From Sclerodactyla briareus (lineage: Eukaryota; Echinodermata; Holothuroidea; Dendrochirotida; Sclerodactylidae), in the NCBI GenBank assembly GCA_026419785.1, contig JAODTK010005810.1, positions 62,001 through 126,000 on the forward strand: a DNA stretch of 64,000 nucleotides, read 5' to 3'. The notes under the pieces are model-generated. The model saw only the letters and a list, made by a program, of their open reading frames with translations, searched no databases and was not told where the DNA came from. A program made the translations under genes and the position numbers. Of the stretch, positions 46,111 through 58,400 are shown piece by piece (within the stretch, counting starts at the first letter, position 1; each line of letters starts with the position of its first letter).

Positions 46111-46459
46111 GCGATCAGAATGAAAGGTTCGCGAATGGCGTTCGCGAAGCAGTTCGTAAACGTGCATGGTTCCATGCAGCAAGAGTTGATAAGATAACGA
46201 TATTCATCAATTCGTGTAATCCCCACGAAGAAAGACAGCTCCTCTTCCGAGGCCGATCCAGTATCTACGCGTTCCGTTTTGCATGCGTTTCTTATCCATA
46301 TGGTGTGTGTGGCTGCAGCCACAGCACTGAGCTGTTATTGTTGCTCAATCTGCAACACGAAATCAATGCTCAAATCTTCTCGCCGGAACAGGTACACCCG
46401 CTATTTTTAATAAGCGCTCTTCAAGTAGCGTTGTTTAAAGCTTAGAGAGGCACGAACCA
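46111..46459. other. Unrecognised stretch between two CGAT-rich blocks
   Basis: A minus-strand frame of 97 codons (46,029-46,322) extends across it and into the array. I recognise no motif. Its place between two related repeat blocks raises the possibility that it is the interior of a DNA element. Confidence 0.3.
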
Positions 46460-46870
46460 GAAATCCACTCTTAACATGCATTACCGAGGAGCTAGTGGTA
46501 CCACCGATCGTAACATAGTACGACGAGTCAAGACTGGCGTGACTAATCGCCCCCCACGGCAGTGAACGTGTGGTGATGATAAGACGGTGGGCACTACCAA
46601 TCGTCATGAGGCACGATCAGTGACACCCGATCAGTCGTACGACTGAATTAACAGTGATGATAGTGACACGAATGGTGGCTGCGATCTGTACGATTGGTGG
46701 TACGACCACGTATGACCTGTATGCGATCACTTACGATATGAAATCCGCAGGCCAGAAAGTTTTTACATAACCTCGACCTTGTTGTGACTGATTTTGGTCG
46801 TACGCTCACCCACGAACTCTCTGCGACCAATCGTGCGGTTTGCTACGATTGAATCGCGATTCAATTTTTT
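46460..46870. repeat. Dispersed CGATCAGT/ACGATTGGT-rich block
   Basis: Words such as GTACCACCGATCG, CACGATCAGTGACACCCGAT, CAGTCGTACGACTG, GTACGATTGGTGGTACGACC and CGACCAATCGTGCGG recur in both orientations. They relate this block to the 45.95-kb array. The right edge, GATTGAATCGCGATTCAATT, is a short palindrome. Confidence 0.5.
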
Positions 46871-48074
46871 TAGGCGCAGATAGGTTCGTTAACCGAGTTG
46901 CAAGCCCGTGTGACTGGGGCCGTAAGAGCGACGGTGCATGGATGGAGGCCTACCTCGTGAAGACCCCCTTCCGACAAACCGCCTATCACTAGATAAGAAA
47001 TAGTGCATGCCCTGAGCAATATAGCTGATAGTGCCCAAACCCTCGCGAACCCATTCCCTCCACCCGCCCAACTTCTTTCGTAGAATGAAACCTTCATGCT
47101 ATACCTTAAAAAGAGAAATTGGACAAGTCGCACTTGTGAATTCAGGTTGAAAATGTACGTCACTTCACGTGTCATGATGAGTGACTCCGTCCATTGGTTG
47201 TACAGTGGCTTCGCCTTGAAATATTCGACGGCCCTCTATTTTCACTTGTCAGTAAACTATATATAAAACTTATTATTTCCAGCTATGCAATAGCATCCAG
47301 CCTCCAATAGAACGCCCGTTTTAAAAAATTTACATCAGTCGGCCCCTTAATCGTCTATTCGTATATAGGACAACAGCAAATAAGCATTGAACTGATCACA
47401 CAACCTTGTCTATGTTATCTCTCTGCGATAGCAAACATACACCAGAGAAGAAAAGAAGCTCCACATGAAGCTCCCCACTTCATGTAGTCGTTTTATGTAA
47501 TGCGAGTTTGGTTTCTGATTTCACGGGACGCAGACAGGCCCAAAGGCTTCAAAACCTTATGACGAGACCGCTTGAGAAAGGATTGAAGGAGCTATGCAAG
47601 AGTAGTGAGAGCAGCTGGTGATTCTAGACTGAAAATCTGAAAGATTGAAGGAAGGGAAAGCAGAGAGGCCAAGAGACGAGGCCAAAGCATTCCACAAGCG
47701 AGAGTTTTCTGCACAACGAAAGGGGGAAGAATGAGAAACAGAGGGGGCTGCAGGAGCGCCAAAAAACAGTAGATGGGTTCATGCTGCTTGTCAGCCGAAT
47801 TTCATATTGGGCAGGACACTGCAGGAGGACGATAGCTTAGTCTTGGTATTGCTGAAAGTTGAGAACAGGACGAAACGAAATTCATTTTGTTGAGAATACG
47901 GCACTAAAGATTGTACTGTCATTTGTTCGCCATTATACTTTACCACTAATTATGACACAATCGTAGATTTGGTACCCGTGCTGAAGCCTATTATAACTTT
48001 CAGGTTCTTATGATTGGAGGTGTGGGCGACGGGGGGGTTAGTTATGAATGCTGCTTCTGATCGGTGCTAGGGCG
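46871..48074. other. No recognised gene
   Basis: The open minus frame 46,870-47,175 (101 codons) has no known motif. 47,440-47,840 is purine-rich on the plus strand (GAAAGG, GAGAGG words) without a clear repeat. Confidence 0.4.
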
Positions 48075-48405
48075 AACTACCCCCGGACAAGCAATAACCC
48101 CCCGCGACAATGAACCCACTCGGGACAACATTACCCCATAGCGACAACAACCCATCTGCGATATAACACCTCGGGAAAATTACCCCCATGGACAATTACC
48201 TCCCGGACAATTCCCACCCAGGACAACTACATCGAGGACAAACTACCCCCCAGACAATTCCCCCCTGACCCATTACCCCGAGGCAAAATACCCGAGGACA
48301 ACTACCCCAACAGACAATCACCCCGGGCAAATACCCGAGTCACATACCCGGGCGACATCTACCAACCGGACATTACCCCAGACAAATACCCCCGAAGTCA
48401 GGTAC
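48075..48405 (-). repeat. C-rich minisatellite, GGACAACTACCCCC type
   Basis: Units of about 13-17 bases alternate GGACAA or GACAAT with TACCCCC, for example ACTACCCCCGGACAAG and AATTACCTCCCGGACAATTC. The reverse complement (TTGTCCGGGGGTAGT) is exactly the unit of the G-rich minisatellites at 55.0-55.4 and 58.4-58.8 kb, so all three blocks are one family with this one inverted. Confidence 0.8.
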
Positions 48406-51400
48406 TATGGATAACTATCACTCGTTGTTGCGAACCGAAATTCAGATTGTCGGCAGAAGACTCCGGAATATCAATCTGAGGTTGGCTACATTCGACGCCG
48501 CCGCCGAGTCAGTCAATGTGAGCAGCAGGCGCCGTACCGCGCGACTGTGATGATCATTGTTGTAGTGTGTCTGTACCAGACCAACCAATTAATTTTATAC
48601 ATTTCTTCTCTCTCCCATAACCACATAATAATTCAACAAATTCCTCAGGTCCCCCCCAGTGAGTTATTTATCTCTGAGATTAGCTGCCCTTTTTCAACCG
48701 AGGAGTGTCTGTACTATACACTTTTTTGACCAATGCTCCTATGGACTTAACATTTTCCACAGTAAAATTTCGAAATGTGGCCCATAACCCCCCCCCCCAC
48801 ACACTTTTGAGAGGTGATGAGCTCATGGGCGGAAGGGGACGTTAGCATTACCCCTGTTTCGGACAAGATGTTCCGACGACGAATGGCTGCATAGTTGTGA
48901 AATAATAATTTTATGATGAAACCAGCGACATTTCCTCTTACTACTTGGCCACATCAGATATGCGGGATAACAACCTGGGAGGCGCGGGTCACTATCGAAG
49001 CGGTGCGCCACCTTAGGTGGGCCAAGGTTGCCATAGGTTGGCGGAACACTCAAGAACATTTTTGGAGTTTACACTCCTAGATCGCCGGAATAGCCTACAT
49101 CGGGGGACTGAGTGAAGCGTCATACTCCCACTATCGGCTTAGAAACAAAGTGCCTGCCTGTGGTGGGATTACACTGACTGAAAACAAAATTATCTTTGCA
49201 CTCTTTGGAATATATTGCATCTATGTGAGGTGTTGGGTTTTTGCGCCACATAACATATCCACGTATATAAACCAACGCCCATACGGGTGACATCAGTGAT
49301 TACTCTGCCCGTCAGTTTCCACAGTGTATGCCCGACATGAACAAACTCGACATTCATGGTCATTGTAAGATTACAGTGCCTATAGTTATCAGCAAAAAAG
49401 GGAAAAAACGGATGTTGACAAATCGTCATGTGTGAATAAACTGATGTGTTGTGTTGTATTGACATGTGTATTCTTCTCTTCAATAAAACGTACACATTCA
49501 TATCAGGTGATCGAGATCATTGATGCCTACATTATACAGCATTATCTCTCTGAGCTGTGAACTGCGCTATCAATGCAGGAAGAAGAACAAGAACCATCGC
49601 CTGGAACATCATGCATGATGCTCCATGCCAGCGAGACAGTGGCACTCTTGCGAACCCCCCCCCCCATCCCCCCCATGCAGTGATGATATGAGGGTTCATA
49701 CTCGCAGTTGCTGGGGCGGCCCTTTGTGCAGAAGAAAGGTTTTGTTACTGACGTTAGCCCTTGTTCTGTCGTTCTTTCTCTGTTTCTGCACAGTATTCTT
49801 GTATGCACGACCAGCGGACGATGTGGACTGCAATTTATTGACTATCTGAGCGTAGCCCCACCATTGGTTGGCCGGATTAATGGTGGCGCTCGATTAGATA
49901 ATAATTAGCTTTTTCTTTTAAATTTTAGTTTTTATACCTCTTAGATCGCCGGGAACTGGCACTTGCTAGGCCTAATTGCAAAAATCTGATGTGCGATTTA
50001 GTAAGAGAAGTATGTTGAAGAGTTGCTCACTCTGCAGGATATAGGCAGATAAATATAGCAACAACTCATTAATATCTGCTTAGCAAAGTGACGATACAGT
50101 GACGATATTGGATTAAGACCACACCCGTGTGAAATGTGAGAGATATTTTGCGGGTGCCTAAACGGAGCCAATCATTGCTTGGCATGAATCGTTGAGAAAA
50201 TTTTTCGAGGGAATAGGTCCTCAAATGCAGGAAAGAGCTACTTTGGTACTTACTCAGTAGCGTAGCTTAGAATTTCAGTGGGGGAGGCGCTGCGATGACG
50301 AGGGGGGGCGGAAGGGCGTCGTGCAAAAGTGAGCCGAGCGCCACCAAGTGTGTTGCGCGCCGCCAACAGAATAGACACAAATGTTCGTGAGGATAGCAGG
50401 AAACCGACATTCCCCACTGTCGTGCCTTTTGGAAGTAGTAAGTAAAGCATAATAACACCCTGAACTGTACAATAACTTTTTTCCGGGAAGTATCGCGAAA
50501 AAAATGTTCAGTGATTAGGCTAGATCAAGATCACTCGTTTACATCTCAAATATTTAGTGATAGCATGCCGGCGTCAACAGGTGGGGGAAGGGGGGAACTG
50601 TCCCCCCAATTTCAAAAGTGGGGGGGGATTATCATATCGTTTGCCCCCCACATTTACGGACCGTAATAAAAAAATAATAGGGAACCATGCCCGATTTTGG
50701 ATCACTCTAACCTGATTCAAGTTTGTGGCTAACCAAACAATAATCAAGTTGGACAGTCCAATAATTCCACGTGCAGACCCCAGGTGAGAGATCTAGGACC
50801 GACGATAGGTCCAGTGTTTCGCGCGCAATTTCCATGGCGTTTAGGTGAATATGCGATGTAGTGCTTCGCATCATTTTGTTCACCCGAATAATAATTTCAG
50901 AAGCCGTGGCGGGCAGGCTCCCCCCCCCCCCCAATTTTTTGAGATGAAGAAATTCGAGGCGAAAATTGTGGAAAATTTGGAAGAGAAAAAGCAAAAGTGA
51001 AAAAAATGCCTGAATTTTCGCAGACTTTTTCATTAAAATGCCGGGAAAACAGGAAATATTCGCGTGATTCTCCGCGCGCTGGTAGTTTCCAATGAGATGA
51101 CTTGTAAGATTCCACCCAATTTTCTGCTACCAATTGGAGTGTCCTCTTACACCTACGGCTTTTCCATCGAGCAATCACCAACCCCTGGATCCACGCACCA
51201 CAGCCGGGTAGAAAAAGTAGTAAAAAAACACCATGGGTGAATTCGGTTAAATCGTCTTAGTTGCACATGACAACTTTTGTCCGTCTTTTAACTAAACCAC
51301 ACAAGTAGGTGGTGCTATTGAGCCTGGCAAGTGCCGTTTCCGTCATATGGAGGGTATGGAAATCTGATATTTCTTTGTACGCTCGCGTAGACGGTCATTT

Positions 51401-51689
51401 GCATTCGATGTGTGCCCCCCCCCGCACCCACCACTTTCAAAAAACGGTCCGACGCCCCTGGGTGATAGGCTTCTGGATACAATAACCTTTGCACACCTCT
51501 CTAAGTTTATGCACACGAGAAATAACCATGGGTTCCCAATGATGGTTTCAGATGGAGGCGAGATTGCCGCGCCGAATGTCTCAAAGTGTTCTCGTTGTCA
51601 AAAACATTCAAATGAAACCTGGCGAATTTCAAATGAAAAGAGAAAAAAAAAAATCATATAACCAACAGTATGTCCATACCATATCTATT
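48406..51689. other. No recognised gene; several dispersed repeat fragments
   Basis: Fragments of the GCGCC-hairpin family occur near 48,975-49,100 (GGTGCGCCACCTTAGGTGGG), 49,850-49,980 (CCACCATTGGTTGGCCGG, then TCGCCGGGAACTGGCAC) and 50,255-50,420 (CAGTAGCGTAGC end, then CCGAGCGCCACCAAGTG). At 51,310-51,460 there is AAGTGCCGTTTCCGTCATAT with an ending CGGTCCGACGCCCCTG, the same ending as at 53,311 and 56,786. Long C or G runs mark 48,788, 49,656 and 50,920. Confidence 0.4.
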
Positions 51690-52290
51690 TATAAAAAAGC
51701 GGCACCACTGGTTGCCGCGAAAGCGTAGGTGAATAAGTCAAGTCACGGTCTTCTCAGGTGTCGGTGAGCCCAAGATGGAATTTTTCCGTAATAAATCGAA
51801 AATGAACTTGAAAAAATTAAAATGAAGTCACTAGTCACGTATGTTTCAAACGGCTTTATACTATCTGATGGAAGTGGCACCAATAGTTGCCGCGCAGAGT
51901 AGCCAAATTTTCGAAATAAGGTCTTCACAAATGCCAAATGGTGGTCTTCAGATAGCTATTTTCGTAAGATATCAAATATAACTTGAATTCAACTTAGCAC
52001 ACGATGTTCTTGCGATTCGAGGCTACCGAGCGGGAGCGCAAGCAAACAACATTGTTGCTGCGCCAGCGTATCAAATCAGAGGGCCATTCTCAAATATGAA
52101 TCAGAAGTCAACTTTACAAATTAGAATGAAATCCACCTTGGCCTCTCTATTTTCATGCGAATGTGATGGAGCTTTAATTGCGACGAGCGGCATACCATAA
52201 TCAGTTTTCTGCGCAGGTAGCATTCGCGTAGCGATTCTTTCGGCGATATTTACAGATGACAAATGGTTAGTGCCAGATATGCATGTGTAT
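51690..52290 (+). repeat. ~150-180-bp diverged tandem units with GCGGCACC...GGTTGCCGCG core
   Basis: GCGGCACCACTGGTTGCCGC (51,700), AGTGGCACCAATAGTTGCCG (51,871), CAAACAACATTGTTGCTGCG (52,043) and GCGGCATACCATAATCAG (52,189) start successive units. All continue with AAAT or TTAAAATGAA stretches. The core hairpin recalls the GCGCCACC/GGTTGGCGC hairpin of the other dispersed repeat. The last two units are inside the 3.4-kb duplication. Confidence 0.55.
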
Positions 52291-52737
52291 GTGTAATAAA
52301 AAAAATGAGCTTTAAAATGAAAGTGTGTTGAACCAAGCGTATATGCACAATTTTACAAATTGCATGTTTCGTAGACGTCAATGTGAGGACTAGATGACCA
52401 TTTTTTCATAGTAATAAAGTAAATAAACTTCCACAATTAAAACAAAAATATCAAATTTAGCAGTTCTGCGATTTGCTGATGCGAATCGTCTCAGGATTTT
52501 ATTAGTCGGGAAGCCTCTAGTACAACCGCGCCATTACCGCCCGGCATAATGAAGAGCAGATTATGGTCCATCTTTCGCGAGGGATGTAAACATCAATTTT
52601 ATGTGGAAATTGAATTCAACTCTTGCCTTATAGCGGGTATGTGGCGGAATCCACCAAATGCATCAATAACCCCATTACTTCATCATCAACCCCAATAGAG
52701 TCATCATTGTACTTTTCAGCTGCGGGTAAGCAGCGCT

Positions 52738-52870
52738 ACCAGTCTATCATGTCTCTCCGGTCGTTTTCGTTGTTCGTTCGTCCGTCCAATTTGCTTCGTC
52801 ACATTCACACCTACCTGAGCCGTACATGCGATCAGATGAAACTCGGTAGGGGGATGAAGCATGCCAACTG
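52738..52870 (-). repeat. GTTCGTCCGTCC microsatellite plus dispersed flank (copy A)
   Basis: TTGTTCGTTCGTCCGTCC is followed by CGTACATGCGATCAGATGAA and ACTCGGTAGG...GATGAAGCATGCC. The inverted counterpart at 60,585-60,715 has the same flank and an expanded (GAAC)n/(GGAC)n tract. The copy in duplicate B lies at 56,230-56,345. Confidence 0.65.
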
Positions 52871-52977
52871 CTTAATTTTGTGATAAGATATCTAGGTGAA
52901 TCCAATTATTCCTCCCAATTATCTCTTCGACAGGTTACAATCTCGAGTGTAACAACGCTCAGCCTGGATTTCCTTTT

Positions 52978-53112
52978 ATTTCGGTCTCGGAACCTTGGTC
53001 TCGGGGACGTGGGCCCTTTATCAATTTCCGTCTCGCGGACTTCCGGTCTCGCGGACCCTATTTCATTTTCCGTCTCGCGAACTGGCGGTACTCGTGGACC
53101 TTCGGTATCGTG
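52978..53112 (+). repeat. TCTCGCGGACCTTCGG minisatellite (copy A; copy B at 56,458-56,590)
   Basis: Five to six units of about 20-30 bases keep GTCTCG(C/G)GGACCTT, for example GGTCTCGGGGACGTGGGCCC and CGTCTCGCGGACTTCCGG. CpG density is high. Confidence 0.75.
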
Positions 53113-55011
53113 CGGGTGATAACCGTTGCTATCATCGGGTTTATCTTGCAAAAGTGACAACCTTCAACATTTTTCAACTGAAATCGAACATCTAGATGTG
53201 TACAAATCAGGCCCGGCATGTGCCATTTCCGGCAATCCAGGGTATAACAAGCCAAAAACTTCAACCTCGCGTACCGCCCTCTGCGATTCGAAAACGGATC
53301 GACGCCCCTGATTGACGCTATTATTTTGTGGACATTCGTACTATTGGATCCTCAGATCAGTGAATAAAGTATGTAAGATCGTGCGTAATTAGCCTACAAT
53401 CGTTGTCATATGTATGCTTAAGACGATATTCCGTTAGTGTGGATGCGGGGTGCCACTATAAGTTTGAAAATCCGAATACGCGAACGAATACGGAACACTT
53501 TTCCAAAGGAAAAAAAAATGTAGGGAGGTGATCCGAAATGACTAAAATATGTAAAACCCACAACAATTGACATCGTATTGGCTTTATGAGGAAGAGATTC
53601 CATATAATCCGTTTGAGGGATGCGGATGAAGTCGCGTTGGTAAGGTCGGTATTTTGCTTACTCGTGCCTGTTCCATTTTGATCGAATAAATAAATCTTTG
53701 CCGTATTGCAACGGTTTAGCTCTGAACCCGAATACACGTTTTCGTTCGGGGCACTTTCCACATTTATCTTTACCGTGAGAACGTGCTTATGTTTTTTTTT
53801 TTTTTACCGCAGTATCTCGCATCCCGATGATATGGAAATAGCCTTATCACTGCTATGTCCCGCCATTTATATTGTTATGGTATGCGATGGGTCGCTGTTG
53901 GGCGTCGCGCGTTCATTTTATTTACTAGGATTCAGTATTGTTGTTATTGGTGCGTCATAGAGGGATTTCCCTTAATGTTGCTGCGGCGTGGCATGTGGTT
54001 GTTTTTGTTGCCCGACCCGATGGGTGCGTGTGAGTGTTCTCTTATTATTAAGTTTATAAGTGTTTGATTGCGATATTAGATTGTTCACATATTAAATCAT
54101 TCCTTTGTCGTTATTCGGTTTGAATTATCGGTCCGTCTTCCTTCAGATCCCCGTCTCTTAGGAAGGGTGTTCGCCTCGCTCACCCCGATATGAGTCAAGG
54201 TATTATTGGCCCCCATTATCGTCTATAAATCTGAGTATATCCAGGCTCCTACAGATTACATAATTATGAAGTTGTAATCAATCATCCAAGGAAGAAATAT
54301 CAAGAGTGGTAACAATCATAACCTATGGTGCACTCCCACCTGTAAGAACTTGCACGGCGAGACCCAAAATCGGAAATCGGAAACAGAACGGGATATCGGG
54401 GAAAGCTAAATTTACATATTGGCAAATTACAGGAAAGCAATAACAAGAGATGGATCGAACTACACATCAAAATAAGGACGTGCAATCATATGTGAGTGAT
54501 ACAGAGTCGAATACTCTGGATGCGGATGAATCCGGACGACGTAATGCTGCCAGCAGGCTGTTTCCCCACGGAAAAGATATAGGCCGTGCGGTTGGGGCAG
54601 ATGGTCACCGTATCTTTCCCCCGGCAACTGGTTTGGACTCTAACCCATTGACTGTGACCTGAGAATAGCGGGGGGTAGATGCTGCTCGCTTTTCGACCAC
54701 AGAGAAGGTGAAATATATTAGTAAATAGACCATATTTGCCATAACATGCCAGTAAATTAACGCAGGGTATTGCCATTCCCGACAATCAAGAAGTAGTCGT
54801 TCATTCAAAAAATGTTCATTTGTCCTCCGCTGGCTAACCGTGAGCTGACGCACACTGGATAGTGTCAACATATTACCTTATTGCCTATGCCCCCGGATCG
54901 ATCGATTGGTCGGTTAGGAGTAGGTTGCCCATGGCGACACCGCTTCCCAAAAGATCTAGTCGACCCCTCCCCATTGTTAGAGTGTGGTATTTAACCGGGG
55001 CTATTCGTCTG

Positions 55012-55390
55012 GAGGGGGTATTATTAGCCCGGGGGGGTAAATGTAAGCGTTGGTAGTTTAGTTGTGGCTTCGGGTATTTGTCTTCGGGGAGGGTGTGATT
55101 GTGATTGTCCGGGGGGTGAGTGTCTGGGGGTAAATCTATGGGGGTTGTGTGTTGTACTGGGGGGGGGTCCTGGGGGCCCCCGTATTTGTCTTCGGGCGGT
55201 GATGTCGGGGGGTTATGTCTGGGAGGTTGTTGTCCTGGGGCGTTATTTGTCTTCGGGGGTGATTGTCGGGGGTTACTGCTCCGGGTGGTTGGTCCGGGAG
55301 GCTATTGTCGGGTTGGGACTTATCCGGGAGGTATTTCCAGAGGGTAGACGTCAGGGTGGGTAATTGTCCGGGGGGGTAGTTGCCCCGTCA
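55012..55390 (+). repeat. G-rich minisatellite at the end of copy A
   Basis: Units of 14-20 bases such as TTGTCTTCGGGGGTGATTGT and TTGTCCTGGGGCGTTATTTG alternate GGGG or GGGGG with TTGTC. Four or more G runs lie within short distances, so G-quadruplex formation on this strand is plausible. The plus-strand open frames here (75-99 codons, glycine- and valine-rich) are by-products. Confidence 0.85.
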
Positions 55391-55440
55391 CGTTCTGGAT
55401 AGATAGGTTTATGGGCCCCTAGAAACATGCTGATTTTCGT

Positions 55441-58400
55441 TTAATAAAATCTCAAAATATAAACTTTGAAATTTCAACTTTGTATGGGGTACACGATGTT
55501 TTCTTGCGGGATTCGAGGCTATTTCCGAGCGGAGCAAAAAAAAACACCATTGGTTGCTTGAGCAGGTATCAAAATCAGATGGCTATTTCTAATATATGAA
55601 TCAGGAAATCACCCTTAAATAAGAGGAATGAATTCCAACACTGGGCCTCTCTATGTTCATGTAAATTTGGGCCTATTTATTGCGAAGCGGCATAATCAGT
55701 TTCTGCGCAGCGTAGAGATTCTCTTAGGGGGATTTACAGATGACAAATGGTGAGTGCCAGATAGCAGTTAGTGTTAAAAAAATGAGCTTTACAAATGAAA
55801 AGTGTGTTTAAACAAGCCGTACTATGCACACTTTTTCAAATTGATGTTCGTAGGCGTCAAATGGTGAGGACTAGATGACCATTTTTCATATTAATAAATT
55901 AAAATAAACTTCAAACATAAAAAAAATATTCAAATTTAGCAGTTATGCGATTTGCTGATGCGATTCGTACCAAGGATTTTATTAGTCGGAGAGGCATATA
56001 TACAACCGCGCCATACCGCGGCATAATGAGAGCAGATTATGGTAATCTTTCGACGAGGGATGTCAAACACAATTTATGGTGGAATTGGATTCAACCACGC
56101 CTCATAGCGAGTTTGTGGCGGATCCACCAAATTCATCAATAACCCCATTACTTCATATTAAACCCCATTAGCGTACATCATTGAATTTTCAGACTGCTGG
56201 GTAAGGCAGCTCTCCAAGTCTCAGTATCTCCGTCGTTAAGTTGGTTCGTGCGTCCGTCCAATCTGCTCGTCACATTATTCATACATGAGCCGTACATGCG
56301 ATCAGATTGAAACTCGGTAGGTGGATGAAGCATTCCACTGGCTATAAAAGTTTTTGTGTGATAAGATATCTGAGGTAATCCAATGATTCCTCCCAATTAT
56401 CTTCGACAGGTTACAATCTCGAGTGTAACAAACGCTCAGGCCTTAGAATTGCCTTTATATCGGTCTCGCTGAACCTTGGTCTCGGGGACGGTGGGACCCT
56501 TTATGCAAGTTCCGTCTCGCGGACCTTCGTCTCGCGGAACCCTATTTCATTTCATCTCGCGAACCTTCGGTCTCGTGGACCTCGGTACGGGGGCTGTAAC
56601 CGTTGCTAAGCATCTGGGTTTTCTTGCAAAAGGGACAACCTTTCAAATTTTTCACATGAAATCGAACAGTATAGATGTGTACAATCAGGACACGGAGGTG
56701 CTCATTCCGGCAATCCAGGAGGTATAACAAGTCCAAAAATTCAACCTAGCTGTACGCTCTGTATTCGAAACGGATCGACGCCCCTGAGTGACGAGTTTAC
56801 TTATTTTGTGGACATCGTTACTATGTATCCTAAGAGCAGTTGACATAAAAGTGATTGTAAGATAGTGCGTAATTTAGCCTACCATCGTTGTCATGTATTA
56901 AGCCTTAAGACGAGTATTTCCGTAGTGTGGATCGGGGGCACTATAATTTTGAAAATCACGATACGAACGAATACGGAACACTTTTCCAAAGGAAAAAAAA
57001 TGTAGGTGATCCGAAATGACTAAAAATATGTAAAAACCCACAACAAGTGACATAAATTGGCTTATGAGGGAAGATATACCATATAATCCGTTTGCGGGAT
57101 ACGGTTAATGTCGCGTTGGTACCGCTGTGGTAGCTTCTTGCGTACTCTGTGCTCGTTACCAATTGCTCGAATTAAATATTTGCCGCCTAATTGCAACTGG
57201 GTTTTTCTCTGCAACCCGAATACAGTTTTCTCGGGCACTTTCCACACATTTATTTTAACGTGAGAACGTGCTTATGTTTTTTTTACCGTATCTCGCATCC
57301 CGTGATATGGAATTTCGCCTTTTATCTGCTATGTTCCCGCCATTTATATGGTTATGGTATGCGTGTGTCGGCAGTTGTGCGTCGCGCGTTCATTTGAGAA
57401 TAGGGATCAGTATTGTTGTAGGTTGCGTCATAGAGGGATTTCCTCTTAATGTTGCTGCGCGTGAGCATGTGTTTGTTTGTTTCCGGGTGCGTGTGCGTGT
57501 TCTTTTATTAAGTTTAAAGGTTTGATTGCGCTATTAGATTGTTCACATATTAAATCATTCCTTTGTCGTATTTCGGTTAAAATAGGTCCGTCTTCTTCAG
57601 AGCCCCGTATCCTTCGGAGTGTTCGCTAGCTCACCCGATATAGTCCAGGTATATTGGCCCCATTTATCGTCGATATAGCTCCGAAGTAGATCCAGGCTCC
57701 CCTACAGATTTACATCATTATGAAGTGTAATCAATCTCCACGGTGAAAAAATATCAAGAGTGGTAACACTCATAACAAGGGCCACTCCACTGTAAAACTT
57801 GCCAACGGCGAGACAAAAATCGGAATCGGAACGGAAACGGGATATCGGAAGCTAAATGTACATATTGTAGCAAATTAGCGAAAGCAAAACAAAGAGAGCG
57901 GATCGAACTACAACATCAAAAATAGGACGCTGCATCATATGCTGAGTGTCCAGCGTCGATACTCTGTTATGGATGATCAGGACGACGTTCATGCTTCCAG
58001 CCGGATTTTTCCCCACGGAAAAATGATATAGGCTAGGGGGTTGGGGCAGATGGTCCATACTCTTTTCCCCGGTAACTGGTTTGGGACTCTTAAACCATTG
58101 ACTGTGCCTTGAGAATACGCGGGGTAGATGCTGCCGCTTTTCGACCACAGACGAAGTTAAATATATTAGAATATATAGAACCATATAGGCCATAACATGC
58201 CAGTAAATAACGCATGGGTATTGGCATTCCCGACAATCAAGATCTAGTCGTTCATTCCAAAATCGTTATTGCTCCTCGCGCTAACGTGAGTGTCGCTACA
58301 CTTGGATAGTGTCAACATAGTACCTTATGCCTATACCCCCGGATTCGATCGCTGGTCGGTTATTGAGTAGGTTGCCCATGGCGAACCGCTCTCCAAAGAT

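Larger units (their letters stand above)
51965..55440 (+). repeat. 3.4-kb tandem duplication, copy A
   Basis: From ACACGATGTTCTTGCGATTC (about 51,999) to ATGGGCCCCTAGAAACATGC (about 55,411-55,430) this unit corresponds throughout to copy B. Landmarks include TTTGCTGATGCGAATCGTC (52,474), GTTACAATCTCGAGTGTAAC (52,934), CACTTTTCCAAAGGAAAAAA (53,496), TTGTTCACATATTAAATCAT (54,079) and GGTTGCCCATGGCGACACCG (54,922). It contains a TCTCGCGGACC minisatellite and ends in a G-rich minisatellite. No protein domain is recognised in it. Confidence 0.9.

Noticed and set aside
55064..55363. Glycine/valine-rich coding sequence (also 58,429-58,843)
   Set aside because: These frames are readings of the G-rich minisatellite, and several frames are open at once.
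55012..55390. Interstitial telomeric repeat
   Set aside because: The units vary in length and are not TTAGGG; the G-rich texture is that of a minisatellite.
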